Positions 44,501-53,355 of a stretch of DNA of 64,000 bases are shown one piece after another. The stretch is taken from contig NC_087106.1 of the NCBI RefSeq assembly GCF_963855985.1, forward strand, positions 7,981,001 through 8,045,000, in the 5' to 3' direction. Position 1 is the first letter of the stretch. The number at the start of each line of letters is the position of its first letter. Both the position numbers and the translations under genes were made by a program. The notes beneath the pieces were generated by a model. The model did no database searches. It saw only the letters and a list, made by a program, of their open reading frames with translations, and was not told where the DNA came from. The DNA comes from Ostrinia nubilalis. Its lineage: Eukaryota > Arthropoda > Insecta > Lepidoptera > Crambidae.

Positions 44501-47026
44501 ACATTACCACTCAGTAGACAGATAAGCTAAAGTTCTAACTAATTCATAACATTTCTCACTGATCAATGTCTTATTCTTCAATTGATCACATTGGCGATTA
44601 CACAGCGCCACCAGGAGATAATAGACACGTCTCTCATTATAAAGGCTTCGAATAACGGTACAGTACTGTTTAATAGCGACGTTTTACCTGAAAATAAAAC
44701 GTTTATTAAACATACTTACCTTATTCGAAGCCTACTTTTTAAATCTACCTGGTGTCATAAAACACAATGGCGAGAATATCGAAACCTAGTTTCGAGCTAC
44801 CGTTGGTGGCGCTAGTGTCGCTAATTGAGGCGTGCTTAGGCGGTGGGGGACCGGAGCGGAAGTCACGTGGGCAGATTATACGTCAAAACTAGTACTCAAA
44901 CAGGAAAAGACAGACACTACTCTCATTATAAAGGCTTCGAATAAGGTAAGTATGTTTAATAAACGTTTTATTTTCAGGTAAAACGTCGCTATTAAACATT
45001 TCAAAATGCAAGCATTCACAATGGCCGTTTGCAGCGCCTGGGTTATTTAAATAATATCTTTTACATGATCCATCTGTCACGGCATCCTTAAGATTGCGAC
45101 GTACATACGCGATAGATCCCCAACCTGGATTTGCATTAGATACAGCTGGACCATCTACTCTGCACACCTCATAAAAACCATCAAGTTCAAAAGTGTCTCT
45201 ACGACATCCCCAGGTTTCAACAAACAATGCTGCATGCATGGGAGGAATGAATAATAGGATCTATGATGACGTCTGAAAAATGTTTGCGCAATGATTGCAC
45301 GTTATGAAATACAATTTGAACTGCATTATCTTCAGGTGTTTGCAAAATTTTTTTTTTTTTTCACGCGTTAAAGGCAATTAGATCTAAGTATTTGATATGA
45401 ATTTCAACTTGATAGCTCTACGCGTTCATGAGGAAAAAAGTTTATATTTATTAAAAAATATATATTTTGTAATGTAACTAAAAATTTAAGGTTTTCGGAA
45501 TTTTTCCTTTATGTGTGCTATAAAACGTTGCTTCATGCCAAATTTCAAGATTCTAGGTCGACTGGAAGTACCCTTTAGGTTTTGATTCCCTTGCGAGTAC
45601 TTGCGAGTGTCAAAATATGCAGCTTAAATTGCTGTTTCTTTTGATTGCGTTGACATAGAAGTTTGATTTTGTTACAGCTTAAAGGTATTATAGACCTGAG
45701 TATTTGGTATGAATTTCAATTTAATACCTCTACGCGTTTATGAGGAAATGGGTAGTAAGTTTAAAATTATTAAAAAAAAATATATTATGTGATGTAACTA
45801 AAAATTTATGGTTTTCGTAATTTTTCCTTTATCTATGCTATAAGACGTTGCTTCATACCAAATTTCAAGATTCTGAGTTCACGGGAAGCACCCTGTAGGT
45901 TTTGATTCCCTTGCAAGTGTCGAAAATTTGCGGCATAAACGGCTGTATCTTTTGATTGCGTTGGCTTAGAAGTTTGATTTTTTCACAGCTTCAAGGGACA
46001 GTAGACCTGAGTAATTGATATAAATTTCAGCTTCATACCTCCACGCGTTCCTGAGAAAAAGGGTCTTGACAGACGGACGGACGGACGGACGGACAGACGG
46101 ACAACAAAGTGATCCTATAAGGGTTCCGTTTTTTCCTTTTGAGGTACGGAACCCTAAAAACGGCGCAGGCTCGAGAGTATTCTAAGCGGATGTGGACAAC
46201 TGTGTCTCAAACTTTAAACTCTTTGGGAGAAGGAGCTACAAAGGACTGGAAAAGTTGGTCTAATGTGAGTATAAGTACTTACTATTTTAATATTACTTTA
46301 ATAGAATAAACTTCGTTTTCTTTTAATAATGTAGTTTAATATTTTTACAGTATTGGGTAGACTACAAAGCGAAATTAAAAAGAAGAGTAGCAAGCATCCG
46401 TGCTGCTCAAAATCGCACCGGCGGTGGCCCTTCTGAAGCCATTCCCCTAAATGATTTAGATAAGAAATTCCTAAGTCTACTTGAAGAAGGCTTTGGAAGT
46501 GGGATACCTAATACCCAAGTAGACCCATTTCCAATTGTGAGTTTATTTTTTCATTTTGAGATTGACATTGATTATATTATGTTTAGAATTTTCATAGCAA
46601 ACTCAGTCCGAACATACTGCACCTGAGGCTGGAACATCTAACTCAGAAGCTCCTCTAGATCTTGAACACCCTCTCACCCATGAGAGTGTTCAACTAGAGG
46701 GAGAGGAAGAGCCAGCACTGCAAGACTCTGTACTAGAGCAGCCGCAGGTGCAACAGGAAGTGGCCCCACAGCAGCAACAACAGCCTGAGGAAACACGTCC
46801 TCGACAAGTGCCAAGACTGCCAAGTCGACGGAGTAGGCGACAAGCTGCTTTGAGCCAACAAATGGCCAGAGAAATGTTGGTTAACATTTCTCGGGACAGA
46901 ATGTTGGCCGAGCAGCAAAATACAATGTACCTTGGCCAAATCGCAGAAGCACGGGGGAGAAATTCCCAAATATTGCAAGAAATGTTGACAAAATTAAATA
47001 CAATAGCATCTGTTATTGACAAGTAA
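38518..47026 (+). CDS. Harbinger accessory protein, zeste/Myb-SANT-like, 4 exons (exon 2 split by an insertion)
   Basis: Exon 1 is ATGGC (38518-38522, donor GTAAGT). Exon 2 starts at 38603 and encodes RRRRVSYQQLESLWEFLNSH, the start of a regulatory-protein-zeste/Myb-SANT-like DNA-binding domain. It is interrupted at 38705 by a 7.4-kb repeat and resumes at about 46150 (SKRMWTTVSQTLNSLG) to 46264. Exon 3 is 46351-46536 and exon 4 46598-47026, all phase-compatible. The C-terminal part is Gln/Pro/Glu-rich, then basic (RLPSRRSRRQAAL) with a coiled-coil tail. Apart from the insertion I see no stop or frameshift. It is the partner gene of the transposase on the opposite strand, their 3' ends being 165 bp apart. 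Confidence 0.75.
39855..40180. repeat. Tandem array, about 60-65 bp unit, within the DIRS-like element
   Basis: Five to six copies, each carrying TTTTTAGCAATGTT.GT.CC, TAACGGT.TTCCGTTAGA and TGTTTTAAAACTAAC-like words. Copies differ by several substitutions and indels. Non-coding. Confidence 0.8.
40940..41470. repeat. Tandem array, 133-bp unit
   Basis: Successive starts of CCCTCATCCCACTGGGATAG at 41059, 41192 and 41325 are exactly 133 bp apart; a more diverged first copy begins near 40930. Each unit contains TTATCCCTCATCCC.CTGGGATAGGA (an inverted repeat TCCCACTGGGA) and CTCGCTCATTTTTATTTAC. Confidence 0.88.
41420..41840. repeat. Degenerate tandem array, about 100-115 bp unit
   Basis: Four copies of a unit with GACATGAGGGC.TCGCCCTAAATCC.CATAA, where GGGC.TCGCCC is itself a small palindrome. 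It continues from the 133-bp array and seems to derive from it. Confidence 0.65.
41850..44575. other. Non-coding interior of the DIRS-like element
   Basis: 2.7 kb with no open frame above about 60 codons on either strand and no recognised domain. Base composition is balanced rather than A/T-rich, unlike most spacer in this window. No internal RT or recombinase traces were found. Confidence 0.55.
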
Positions 47027-48609
47027 GTAAAAACATACCTACTCAAGAATTTTATTTTCATTAAAACTTTATGATACAAAAATTTGCCTTAAAATAATTA
47101 ATATCTACTTACCTAACAATAATGAACTAAATAAAATTTTCTAAACAGAAATAATAATTGTAAAGAAATGCCATTACTTAATCTAAAAATCTTAATTTAT
47201 AGGAGCACGGGATCGAGAGGACCACAGACGGGAGACGAGGGCTCTCCTGATACTTAGCCCTTCATTGAGCTCCCTGTTATTGCTGGAGGTGGCAGAACGT
47301 GGTGGTTGTTGGTGAGTGTCATTGTCAGCTTGCCGAGATATCTCTAATAAAGCCTCTTCATTGGTTAGTACTTGTACAGGGATATTCCTACTATTGCAAA
47401 TATTGTGTAATATTACACAAGCATTTACAATAAACGCTGCCACAGGGGGAGAATAATGTAATACTCTATGTACAAGTAAACACCTGAATCTGGCCTTTAG
47501 GAGACCAATGGTCCTCTCAACCACATTTCTAGTCCGGACATGCAGATAGGTGTAATGAATATCTGGAGTGTCCGGACTAGTATTAGTAATTGGTGTCATC
47601 AAGTACCTTCTCAGTGGGTACCCGGAATCACCTAGAAATAATAAAAATATTACATTAACCATCATATTTTGTTGTGTATAAAATTATTTAACAATGAATA
47701 CAACATACCAAGTAACCATTATAGCTTCATTTCTGCTAATAACCTCCATGTGATCCTTTATGGGATGGTTTGCCCATATAAAAGAATCATGAGTAGCTCC
47801 ACCAAAACTAGCATCCACACTCACGATTTGCATATCTGCATTACTAATCTAAAATTCAAATTGTTTCAGATTAATACTATGAAAATGAAGACTGAAGAAA
47901 TTATATTATTGAATCATTACTATTTTTGTTTTTCTGTAATGATTATAATAAATAATAAACAGCTTACCAACTGGACATTTAGTGAGTGATACTGTTTCCT
48001 GCAGTAATATCTCCTCATTTCCTCGGGGGAAACAATTGCCACATGAGTGCAATCAATGCATCCCAAAACTCCTGGCATTTGAAACTGATTGGAGAATCTA
48101 AAAATAAATTAATTTAGATAAATATAACTTATCAAAAGTTGTCGGTGCAATAAAATAAATTTGTAGTGTTTTTATTGCTAGTAATATTTCGATTACATAT
48201 AAAGAGTTTAAACTAAAGTTTCATCTTTTAATTTTACCTTTAAGGCTGTAAGTTATGTACTCACCGTATCATGATTTCACGCCTTTCCTCAGAAGTTTGA
48301 GGAAACAATATATTTCGCTTGCATGTGGGGCAAGTTTAGTAAATTGGTGATCTGCTTCAACACCACTGATACAGTTGGTTGTGCGACTGAGTGTGCAGAT
48401 ATATCACCAACGGGGCGTTGGTATGAACCCGTTGCATAGAATGATAATGCAATTAACACCTGCAAGAACGATTTAATTTTGTATTTGAATATTCAATGTA
48501 CTTGTAGACCATAACCTCAACTTAATAATATAACAAAGAATGACAATTAATTAGGCGTTATTAATAACAACCAAGGGCGTAACATTCATAAAAAAATAAA
48601 TTACTAACT

Positions 48610-50796
48610 GTTGTATATTGGGAATAGGAGAAATAAATAACACGCTTTTCCAATTATTCGCAACTGACATAATTATATTGTCTGACATTAGAGACTATTT
48701 TACCGACCGCTTATTTTAACGTCAGGCCGTCAATGGTAGGCGCAGCCACGCACCTAGCGGGGTTAATAGGCAACTACATAACAGTCCCTCCCCCTAGTTG
48801 ACTATTACTAGAACTAATAATAAAGATACACATCGTCCCTGGGGCGCCTGCGTTGCCTTGCTGGTCTTGTTGATGCTGCCGACTCGGTCGATTCACCAGG
48901 CTCTGGCGTGTCTGTACAATGTGTTTCTCCCGACCTAGACTCTTCTCTCTGTTCATCATCAGGTGAATTTGCTTGAACCATCGTTGCGTCGGGCATCGAC
49001 ACAGGTGCATCACTATCGTCCCCTCCGACGAAGTCAGCGCCCGGGTGGTCGGTTTCAGGCGCTGTTTCTGGCATCCTTGTGGGTGATGGTGATGATGATG
49101 ATGTGAGGTCCTGAATATTTATGTTGAGATCCCGTCTTGGGCTAGGATTTTCGTCGCGGCGCCCCTTATATAACATTAACTGATTTTTATGCTTATTAAC
49201 ACAGCTTGAAGAATCGTTATCTTTAACTAAGTACATAACTTTACCCATACGCTTAATAACTATATCCTTACACCACATGAATTTGTTATTTTTAACAAAT
49301 TTTTTATATAAAACATTGGTTCCAACTTCAAAATAATGTTTGGGTATTAGTACCATAACTTTTACTCTGTGAAAACTGTTTATTTTCCACAGTTTTAGCC
49401 AGTGATGAAGGTGAGGGAGAAGGTTTCGATGACGAAGAAACCCTGGGATTTATTAAATCCAAACGAGACCTTAACCTTCGACCAAACACTAACTCGGCAG
49501 GTGAAAACCCAGTGGTGGAATGTACCGAATTCCTATAATCAAACAAATATTTTAGTAACATTTTTTTTGCTGTGTTTATGTTATTACATGAATTCATACC
49601 CTTTTTGACAATTTTTACACTAGATTCTGCCTGGCCGTTACTGGCTGGGTGAAAAGCTGCTGATGTCATGTGAACTATACCGTTTAATTGACAAAACCGC
49701 TGGAATTCGTAGGATGTGAACGCTGTGCCATTGTCACTGACCAATGTTTGAGGTTGTCCGAATCTTGACATGAAATCCATAATTTTTTCAATAACTGCCC
49801 CTGTAGTGCACAAGTTGTTCATATTATAAACCTCTACCTATTTGGAATAAGCATCCACAGCCACTAAGTAAGTATTGCCATATATGGGCCCAAGAAAATC
49901 CAGGTGTACCCTTTGGAACGGTTGGGAGGGATACTTCCAAGGTGAACAAGGAGCACGCGGGGGAGAGGGGCGCAGCTGGATACAAATATTACATGTCCCT
50001 ATCATCTTCTCCAAGGCATTGTCAATACCTGGAAACCAGAATCTTGATCTTGCTTCAGCCTTTGTTTTGACAATCCCTAAATGTGAATTATGCAACTCCT
50101 TTAAAATTCTATCTTGCAAAGACTGAGGTATCACAACTTTGTGTCCTCTCATCAAACAGCCGTTTTCATAAGAGAGTTGAGTTTTACATAAATAAAATGG
50201 TTTTAGTTGAGGATTATTTACTTTTGATGGCCAACCCCTCATTACCAATTCCCTTACCGCTACTAATAATTTATATTTATCGGTTTCTTTGCGCAGCTGA
50301 TCAATTGTAATTGGAAGGCTTCCTTCAACTACGAAATTTACGTAAGCAGCTCGATCGCCTTCCAAAAATGGGTAATCGACCCCTGCGTGTGCGGGATGCT
50401 CGGCTGCTGGCGCCGGCAAGCTCGCGCGCGACAAGTAGTCTGCGCTGTTGTTGGCGCTACGAATGTATTCGATAACATAATTATAGCCGCTTAGAAACAT
50501 TGCGTACCTTTGCAATCGATTAGCTGTCACTTCAGGAATGCCACGGTAAGGACCGAAAATTGAAATGAGAGGTTTGTGATCAGTTTTGAGTACAAACGGA
50601 TCTGATTTTCCATATAAATATTGATGGAACCTACGTACTCCGAATATTATGGCAGTTGCCTCCTTTTGAATTTGTGAGTAACGCTTCTCTGCAGAATTCA
50701 ACGTCCGTGAGGCAAAAGAAATAGGCCTCTCCAGGCCGTCTGTGTCCACTTGCGATAATATAGCACCAAGCGGGGTTAATAGGCAACTACATAACA
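48610..50796 (-). mobile_element. Gypsy B: LTR retrotransposon with a large internal deletion
   Basis: The 5-bp duplication CTAAC flanks it (48605-48609 and 50797-50801). The 3' LTR is complete at 48610-48783 (174 bp, TGTTATGTAG...TACAACA on the minus strand), preceded by a purine tract (GGGGGAGGGA). At the 5' end only the first 27 nt of the LTR (50796-50770) remain, joined directly to the middle of RNase H coding. The 5' LTR remainder, leader, gag, protease and RT were lost in one step. It sits in intron 1 of the Harbinger-2 transposase. Confidence 0.9.
48814..50769 (-). pseudogene. Gypsy B pol: RNase H, integrase and C-terminal tail
   Basis: From 50769 on the minus strand: Ty3-type RNase H (ISFASRTLNSAEKRYSQIQKE, LKTDHKPLISIFG, ANNSADYLSR). 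The integrase follows: zinc domain (H...HLGIVKTKAEARSRFWFPGID, CNIC), DFLGPIYGNTYLVAVDAYSK (first Asp), VSDNGTAFTSYEF (second Asp), FHPASNGQAESSVKIVKK (Glu). The tail ends in an Arg/Pro-rich segment (RPARQRRRPRDDVYLYY). Breaks near 49830 and 49340 interrupt otherwise well-kept frames. It lacks gag, protease and RT, so it is defective; the good preservation suggests a fairly young insertion. Confidence 0.88.
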
Positions 50797-50836
50797 CTAA
50801 CCTTTCTTTCCAGCGACAAATCCGACGCTCTTGAGG

Positions 50837-51497
50837 CCTTCAGGTTCAGAATGTCCAATTCCCAAAATGTCCAACGGTTTCAAAATGTCCAATTCCCGGA
50901 ATGTCCAATTCTCAAAATGTCCAATTCCCGAAATGCCCAATTCCCGAAACGTCCAGTTCCCAAAACGTCCAATTCCCAAAATGTCCAATTCCCAAAATGT
51001 CCAATCTACTATTATGATGGGTTTGTTACATAAGTCCTCATAGCCTTTCTTAAAAATATTTAATAAATAACCATACTTAAATTTAAATAATCATTTATTT
51101 ATTTACAAATCATTCTTTCCTTTTTAGGTTAATAGAAAAAAATATAAATAACTATACATACTTGTACGAGTATAAAGTGCAGTAGCTACAAATTTTTTCT
51201 ACGTAATTTTTGCAAATAATACAAATTTTCTATGTTTATATGCCGATTTTGCAAAAACTAAACGCATTCGTACAGAAATATATTAATTACTAATTTTTAA
51301 GAAAGGCTATGAGGACTTATTTAACAAATCCATCATAATAGTAGATTGGACATTTTGGGAATTGGACGTTTCGGGAACTGGCCATTTCAGGAATTAGACA
51401 TTTCGGGAATTGGACATTTTGGGAATTGGACATTCTGGGAATTGGACATTTTGAAACCGTTGGACATTTTGGGAATTGGACATTCTGAACCTGAAGG
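50837..51497. mobile_element. MITE E1 with minisatellite inverted repeats
   Basis: The 661-bp element starts CCTTCAGGTTCAG and ends CTGAACCTGAAGG, flanked by the exact 8-bp duplication TCTTGAGG (50829-50836 and 51498-51505), which suggests hAT. Each arm is an array of a 16-bp unit (AAAATGTCCAATTCCC and variants) of about ten copies, in opposite orientation at the two ends. A unique A/T-rich core of about 335 bp (51005-51340) lies between. The repeated peptides on both strands are by-products. Confidence 0.9.
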
Positions 51498-51525
51498 TCT
51501 TGAGGGCCCGAAGGAAGGGAGCGAC

Positions 51526-52190
51526 CCTTCAGGTTCAAAATGTCCAATTCCCAAAATGTCCAATTCCCGAAATGTCCAATTCCCGAAATGTCCAATTCCC
51601 GAAATGTCCAATTCCCGAAATGTCCAATTCCCGAAATGTCCAATTCCTGAAATGTCCAGTTCCCGAAACGTCCAATTCCCAAAATGTCCAATCTAGTATT
51701 ATGATGAATTTGTTAAATAAGTCTTTCTTAAAAATTAGTAATTAATATATTTCTGTACGAATGCGTTTAGTTTTTGCAAAATAGGCATATAAACATAGAA
51801 AATTAGTATTATTTGCAAAAAGTACGTAGAAAATATTTGTAGCTACTGCACTTTATACTCGTACAAGTATGTATAGTTATTTATATTTTTTTCTATTGAC
51901 CTAAAAAGGAAAGAATAATTTGTAAAAATAAATGATTATTTAAATTTAAGTATGGTTATTTATTAAAAAAATTTAAGAAAGCCTATGAGGACTTATTTAA
52001 AAAAACCCATCATAATAGTAGATTGGACATTTTGGGAATTGGACGTTTCGGGAACTGGATTTTTCAGGAATTGGATATTTCGGGAATTGGACATTTTGAG
52101 AATTGGACATTTTGGGAATTGGACATTCCGGGAATTGGACATTTTGAAACCGTTGGACATTTTGGGAATTGGACATTCTGAACCTGAAGG
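51526..52190. mobile_element. MITE E2, inverted copy of the same family
   Basis: The 665-bp element has the same ends as E1; its core (51691-52020) is the reverse complement of E1's core with scattered differences. Flanks share AGCGAC (51520-51525 and 52193-52198) with two mismatches in the outer bases, so the duplication is decayed. E1 and E2 are 28 bp apart and head to head, making a 1.35-kb near-palindrome. Confidence 0.85.
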
Positions 52191-52689
52191 CCAGCGACAT
52201 GATGCGGTCTTAGTTCTTCGCATAAATTGAGAACTAATTCTTTGCTCAACCTATATCGTTTAATGAAACTTATTTCATCCACATCAAAAGGGTCGCTAAA
52301 GTCCCTAAGGCGTCTTCTTTGAAGTTTTGCTTCATTGTTTTTTTGTGAAGCATCATTTTTAAGAAATTCAAATAATATCAACTCGTCACTCATACTTATT
52401 TCTTATATTCTAGGTGTTTATTAACGTTTACCAGTAAAAAATTGCTTTTTAATAGAAAACTTTAATAAAACAAGTCAATAAAAGTTGATCAAAGACGACG
52501 TAAACTGAATGGCTTAATTGAAACAAAAATTGACAAATAGTCAAGGCTACAAACGTCAAATTGACCGTCGTAATACGAAAATTCCAGTCAACTTCCAGTC
52601 ACAAGTCAGTCAAGTGTCACGTGACCGCTGCCTGGCTGGAATTAAGGGATCATAATACGGAAACGCAACGCAAGGCAGTTTAGTTTAAG

Positions 52690-52985
52690 GCGTAAACTCA
52701 CTGGATTTAAAAGGTCGTAATAGGCCTGCAGGAGCCCTTGGTCCATGAGGTAACCCCTTTCTGACCATCTTTTGGCAGTGAGATAGTTGGTGTCCTCCAG
52801 GTCTTTGACAATCTTTTCCACTTCAGGGTCTGCGAGTTGTTCCTGGTGCAGTTGGCTCGGTGACTTCGTGGGCAGATCGCAGATGATCGAGCAAATACCG
52901 CAATCATGACTTGTCTCGGATGAACACATAGTTCTGCTAAGCGTGTCTGCCGTGACGATCGCCGCCCACCTCCCCCCAACCAACG
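52690..52985 (-). pseudogene. Gypsy A pol: RNase H end and linker
   Basis: The minus strand gives IVTADTLSRTMCSSE (end of RNase H, ADxLSR), CSIICDLPTKSP and EQLADPEVEKIVKDLEDTN, then RWSERGYLMDQGLL, the linker before the integrase zinc domain. Its continuation is at 37946 and below, on the other side of Harbinger-2. It is truncated on its 5' side by the 3' tail of the LINE at about 53096. Confidence 0.7.
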
Positions 52986-53355
52986 ACCATCCAACAATCG
53001 AACCGCGTGGCGTGAACCTATTCGTAAAGAAGATGAAACGAAACGCCGGAGCAGACTTCCCAGCCAACGGAAGAAAGATTCCGCACGCCAAGATGCTTTT
53101 TTTTATTTATTTATTTATTTTTTATTTATTTATTAGGTACACCAACAAAGTCACATACACAATACAGTTCATACATTTTAACATGGTTTAACACATGATA
53201 CGTATATGACCTCAATTACAGGTATACACAGCATTTCTTTTTGCAATGTTAGGGTAATTATACACTAGTAAAAACAAAAATCAATTGAATAGAGTCTAGA
53301 GTTTAAGCACCGAACAATATAAAAGGACTTAGTAATTGTTCATTTTGTTCGGTGC

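Larger units (their letters stand above)
39402..44990. mobile_element. DIRS-like element: inverted terminal repeats plus internal circle-junction copy, no visible genes
   Basis: Inverted repeats of about 182 bp (39414-39595 and 44764-44945) are nearly identical. The left end has a 12-nt extension (AGTACTGTACCG) and the right end a 45-nt extension ending GGTAAAACGTCGCT. Just inside the right repeat, about 44630-44733 carries, in reverse orientation, right extension + ATTAAAC + left extension: an internal complementary region identical to the joined outer ends. The same ATTAAAC flanks the element (39395-39401 and 44991-44997). This layout is that of DIRS retroelements, which integrate by tyrosine recombinase from a circle. 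Recombinase, RT and RNase H genes are absent, so this would be a non-autonomous copy. Confidence 0.72.
39051..45345 (-). pseudogene. EEP-type endonuclease remnant, split by the DIRS-like element
   Basis: The minus-strand reading begins at about 45345 with VFHNVQSLRKHF (the N of QNVxSL-type motifs). It continues through ETWGCRRDTFELDGFYEVC, where E is catalytic, and GWGSIAYVRR to 44998. After the DIRS-like insertion it resumes (VITVYIHHN near 39375), then LIVVGDFNIDFR (the GDFN motif) and STTRSCTTIDNVF to 39051. This is the endonuclease/exonuclease/phosphatase fold used by non-LTR retrotransposons and some Helitrons. No RT or helicase follows, so the parent cannot be named. A stop lies in the first block. 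Confidence 0.6.
38706..46149 (+). mobile_element. Lepidopteran repeat with AGGGT(T)CCGTAC ends, hosting further insertions
   Basis: The left end is CCGGCCAAGTGCGAGTCGG and GAGGGTTCCGTAC; the right end is a (GACG)n run (46068-46100), then GGGTTCCGTTTTTTCC and GTACGGAACCCTAAAAA, so short inverted repeats mark the ends. Between 45400 and 46060 three degenerate copies of an about 300-bp unit repeat (each with CTCTACGCGTT.ATGAG-like and TTGATT.CTTGCGAGT-like words). A 14-nt T run lies at 45348-45361. The target is A-rich, so the duplication is ambiguous. Its removal restores the accessory-protein reading frame. Confidence 0.65.
47192..52393 (-). pseudogene. Harbinger-2 transposase, 5 exons with frameshifts and insertions
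   Basis: Exon 1 starts at 52393 (MSDELILFEF, then FIKRYRLSKELVLNLCEELRPH), is split by two MITEs and ends at 50802 (donor GTTAGT). Exon 2 is 48459-48265 (LSFYATGSYQRPVGD) with a frameshift near 48310. Exon 3 is 48097-47968 (MPGVLGCIDCTHV, first catalytic Asp). Exon 4 is 47848-47709 (FGGATHDSFIW) with a second frameshift near its end. Exon 5 is 47631-47192 (GDSGYPLRR, second Asp; RNVVERTIGLLKARF, Glu). All introns have GT-AG borders. The layout is HARBI1-like, about 370 codons. Intron 1 contains Gypsy B. Confidence 0.82.
37947..52683. mobile_element. PIF/Harbinger transposon (Harbinger-2), expanded by nested insertions
   Basis: The left end AAACTGCCTTG (37947 on) and, inverted, the right end ending at 52683 share AAACTGCCTTG and then a CGTATTA..GA..C.CTTAAT-like segment. 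Inside are a plus-strand zeste/Myb-like gene and a convergent minus-strand transposase, the standard two-gene content. Five nested pieces enlarge it: a repeat at 38706-46149 (itself holding a DIRS-like element), Gypsy B at 48610-50796, and MITEs at 50837-51497 and 51526-52190. Without them it would be about 3.7 kb. Gypsy A coding lies on both sides. Confidence 0.7.

Noticed and set aside
39402..44990. LTR retrotransposon or simple foldback interpretation
   Set aside because: The long repeats are inverted, not direct, and neither LTR nor foldback elements explain the internal copy of the joined ends with the same ATTAAAC core.
46690..47079. Ser/Cys-rich ORF on the minus strand
   Set aside because: Exact shadow of the Gln-rich exon 4 of the zeste-like gene.
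50831..52230. CRISPR-like array or repetitive-peptide genes from the 16-bp repeats
   Set aside because: Repeats are contiguous, with no spacers, lie in MITE arms with target duplications, and are read as peptides on both strands; eukaryotic context.
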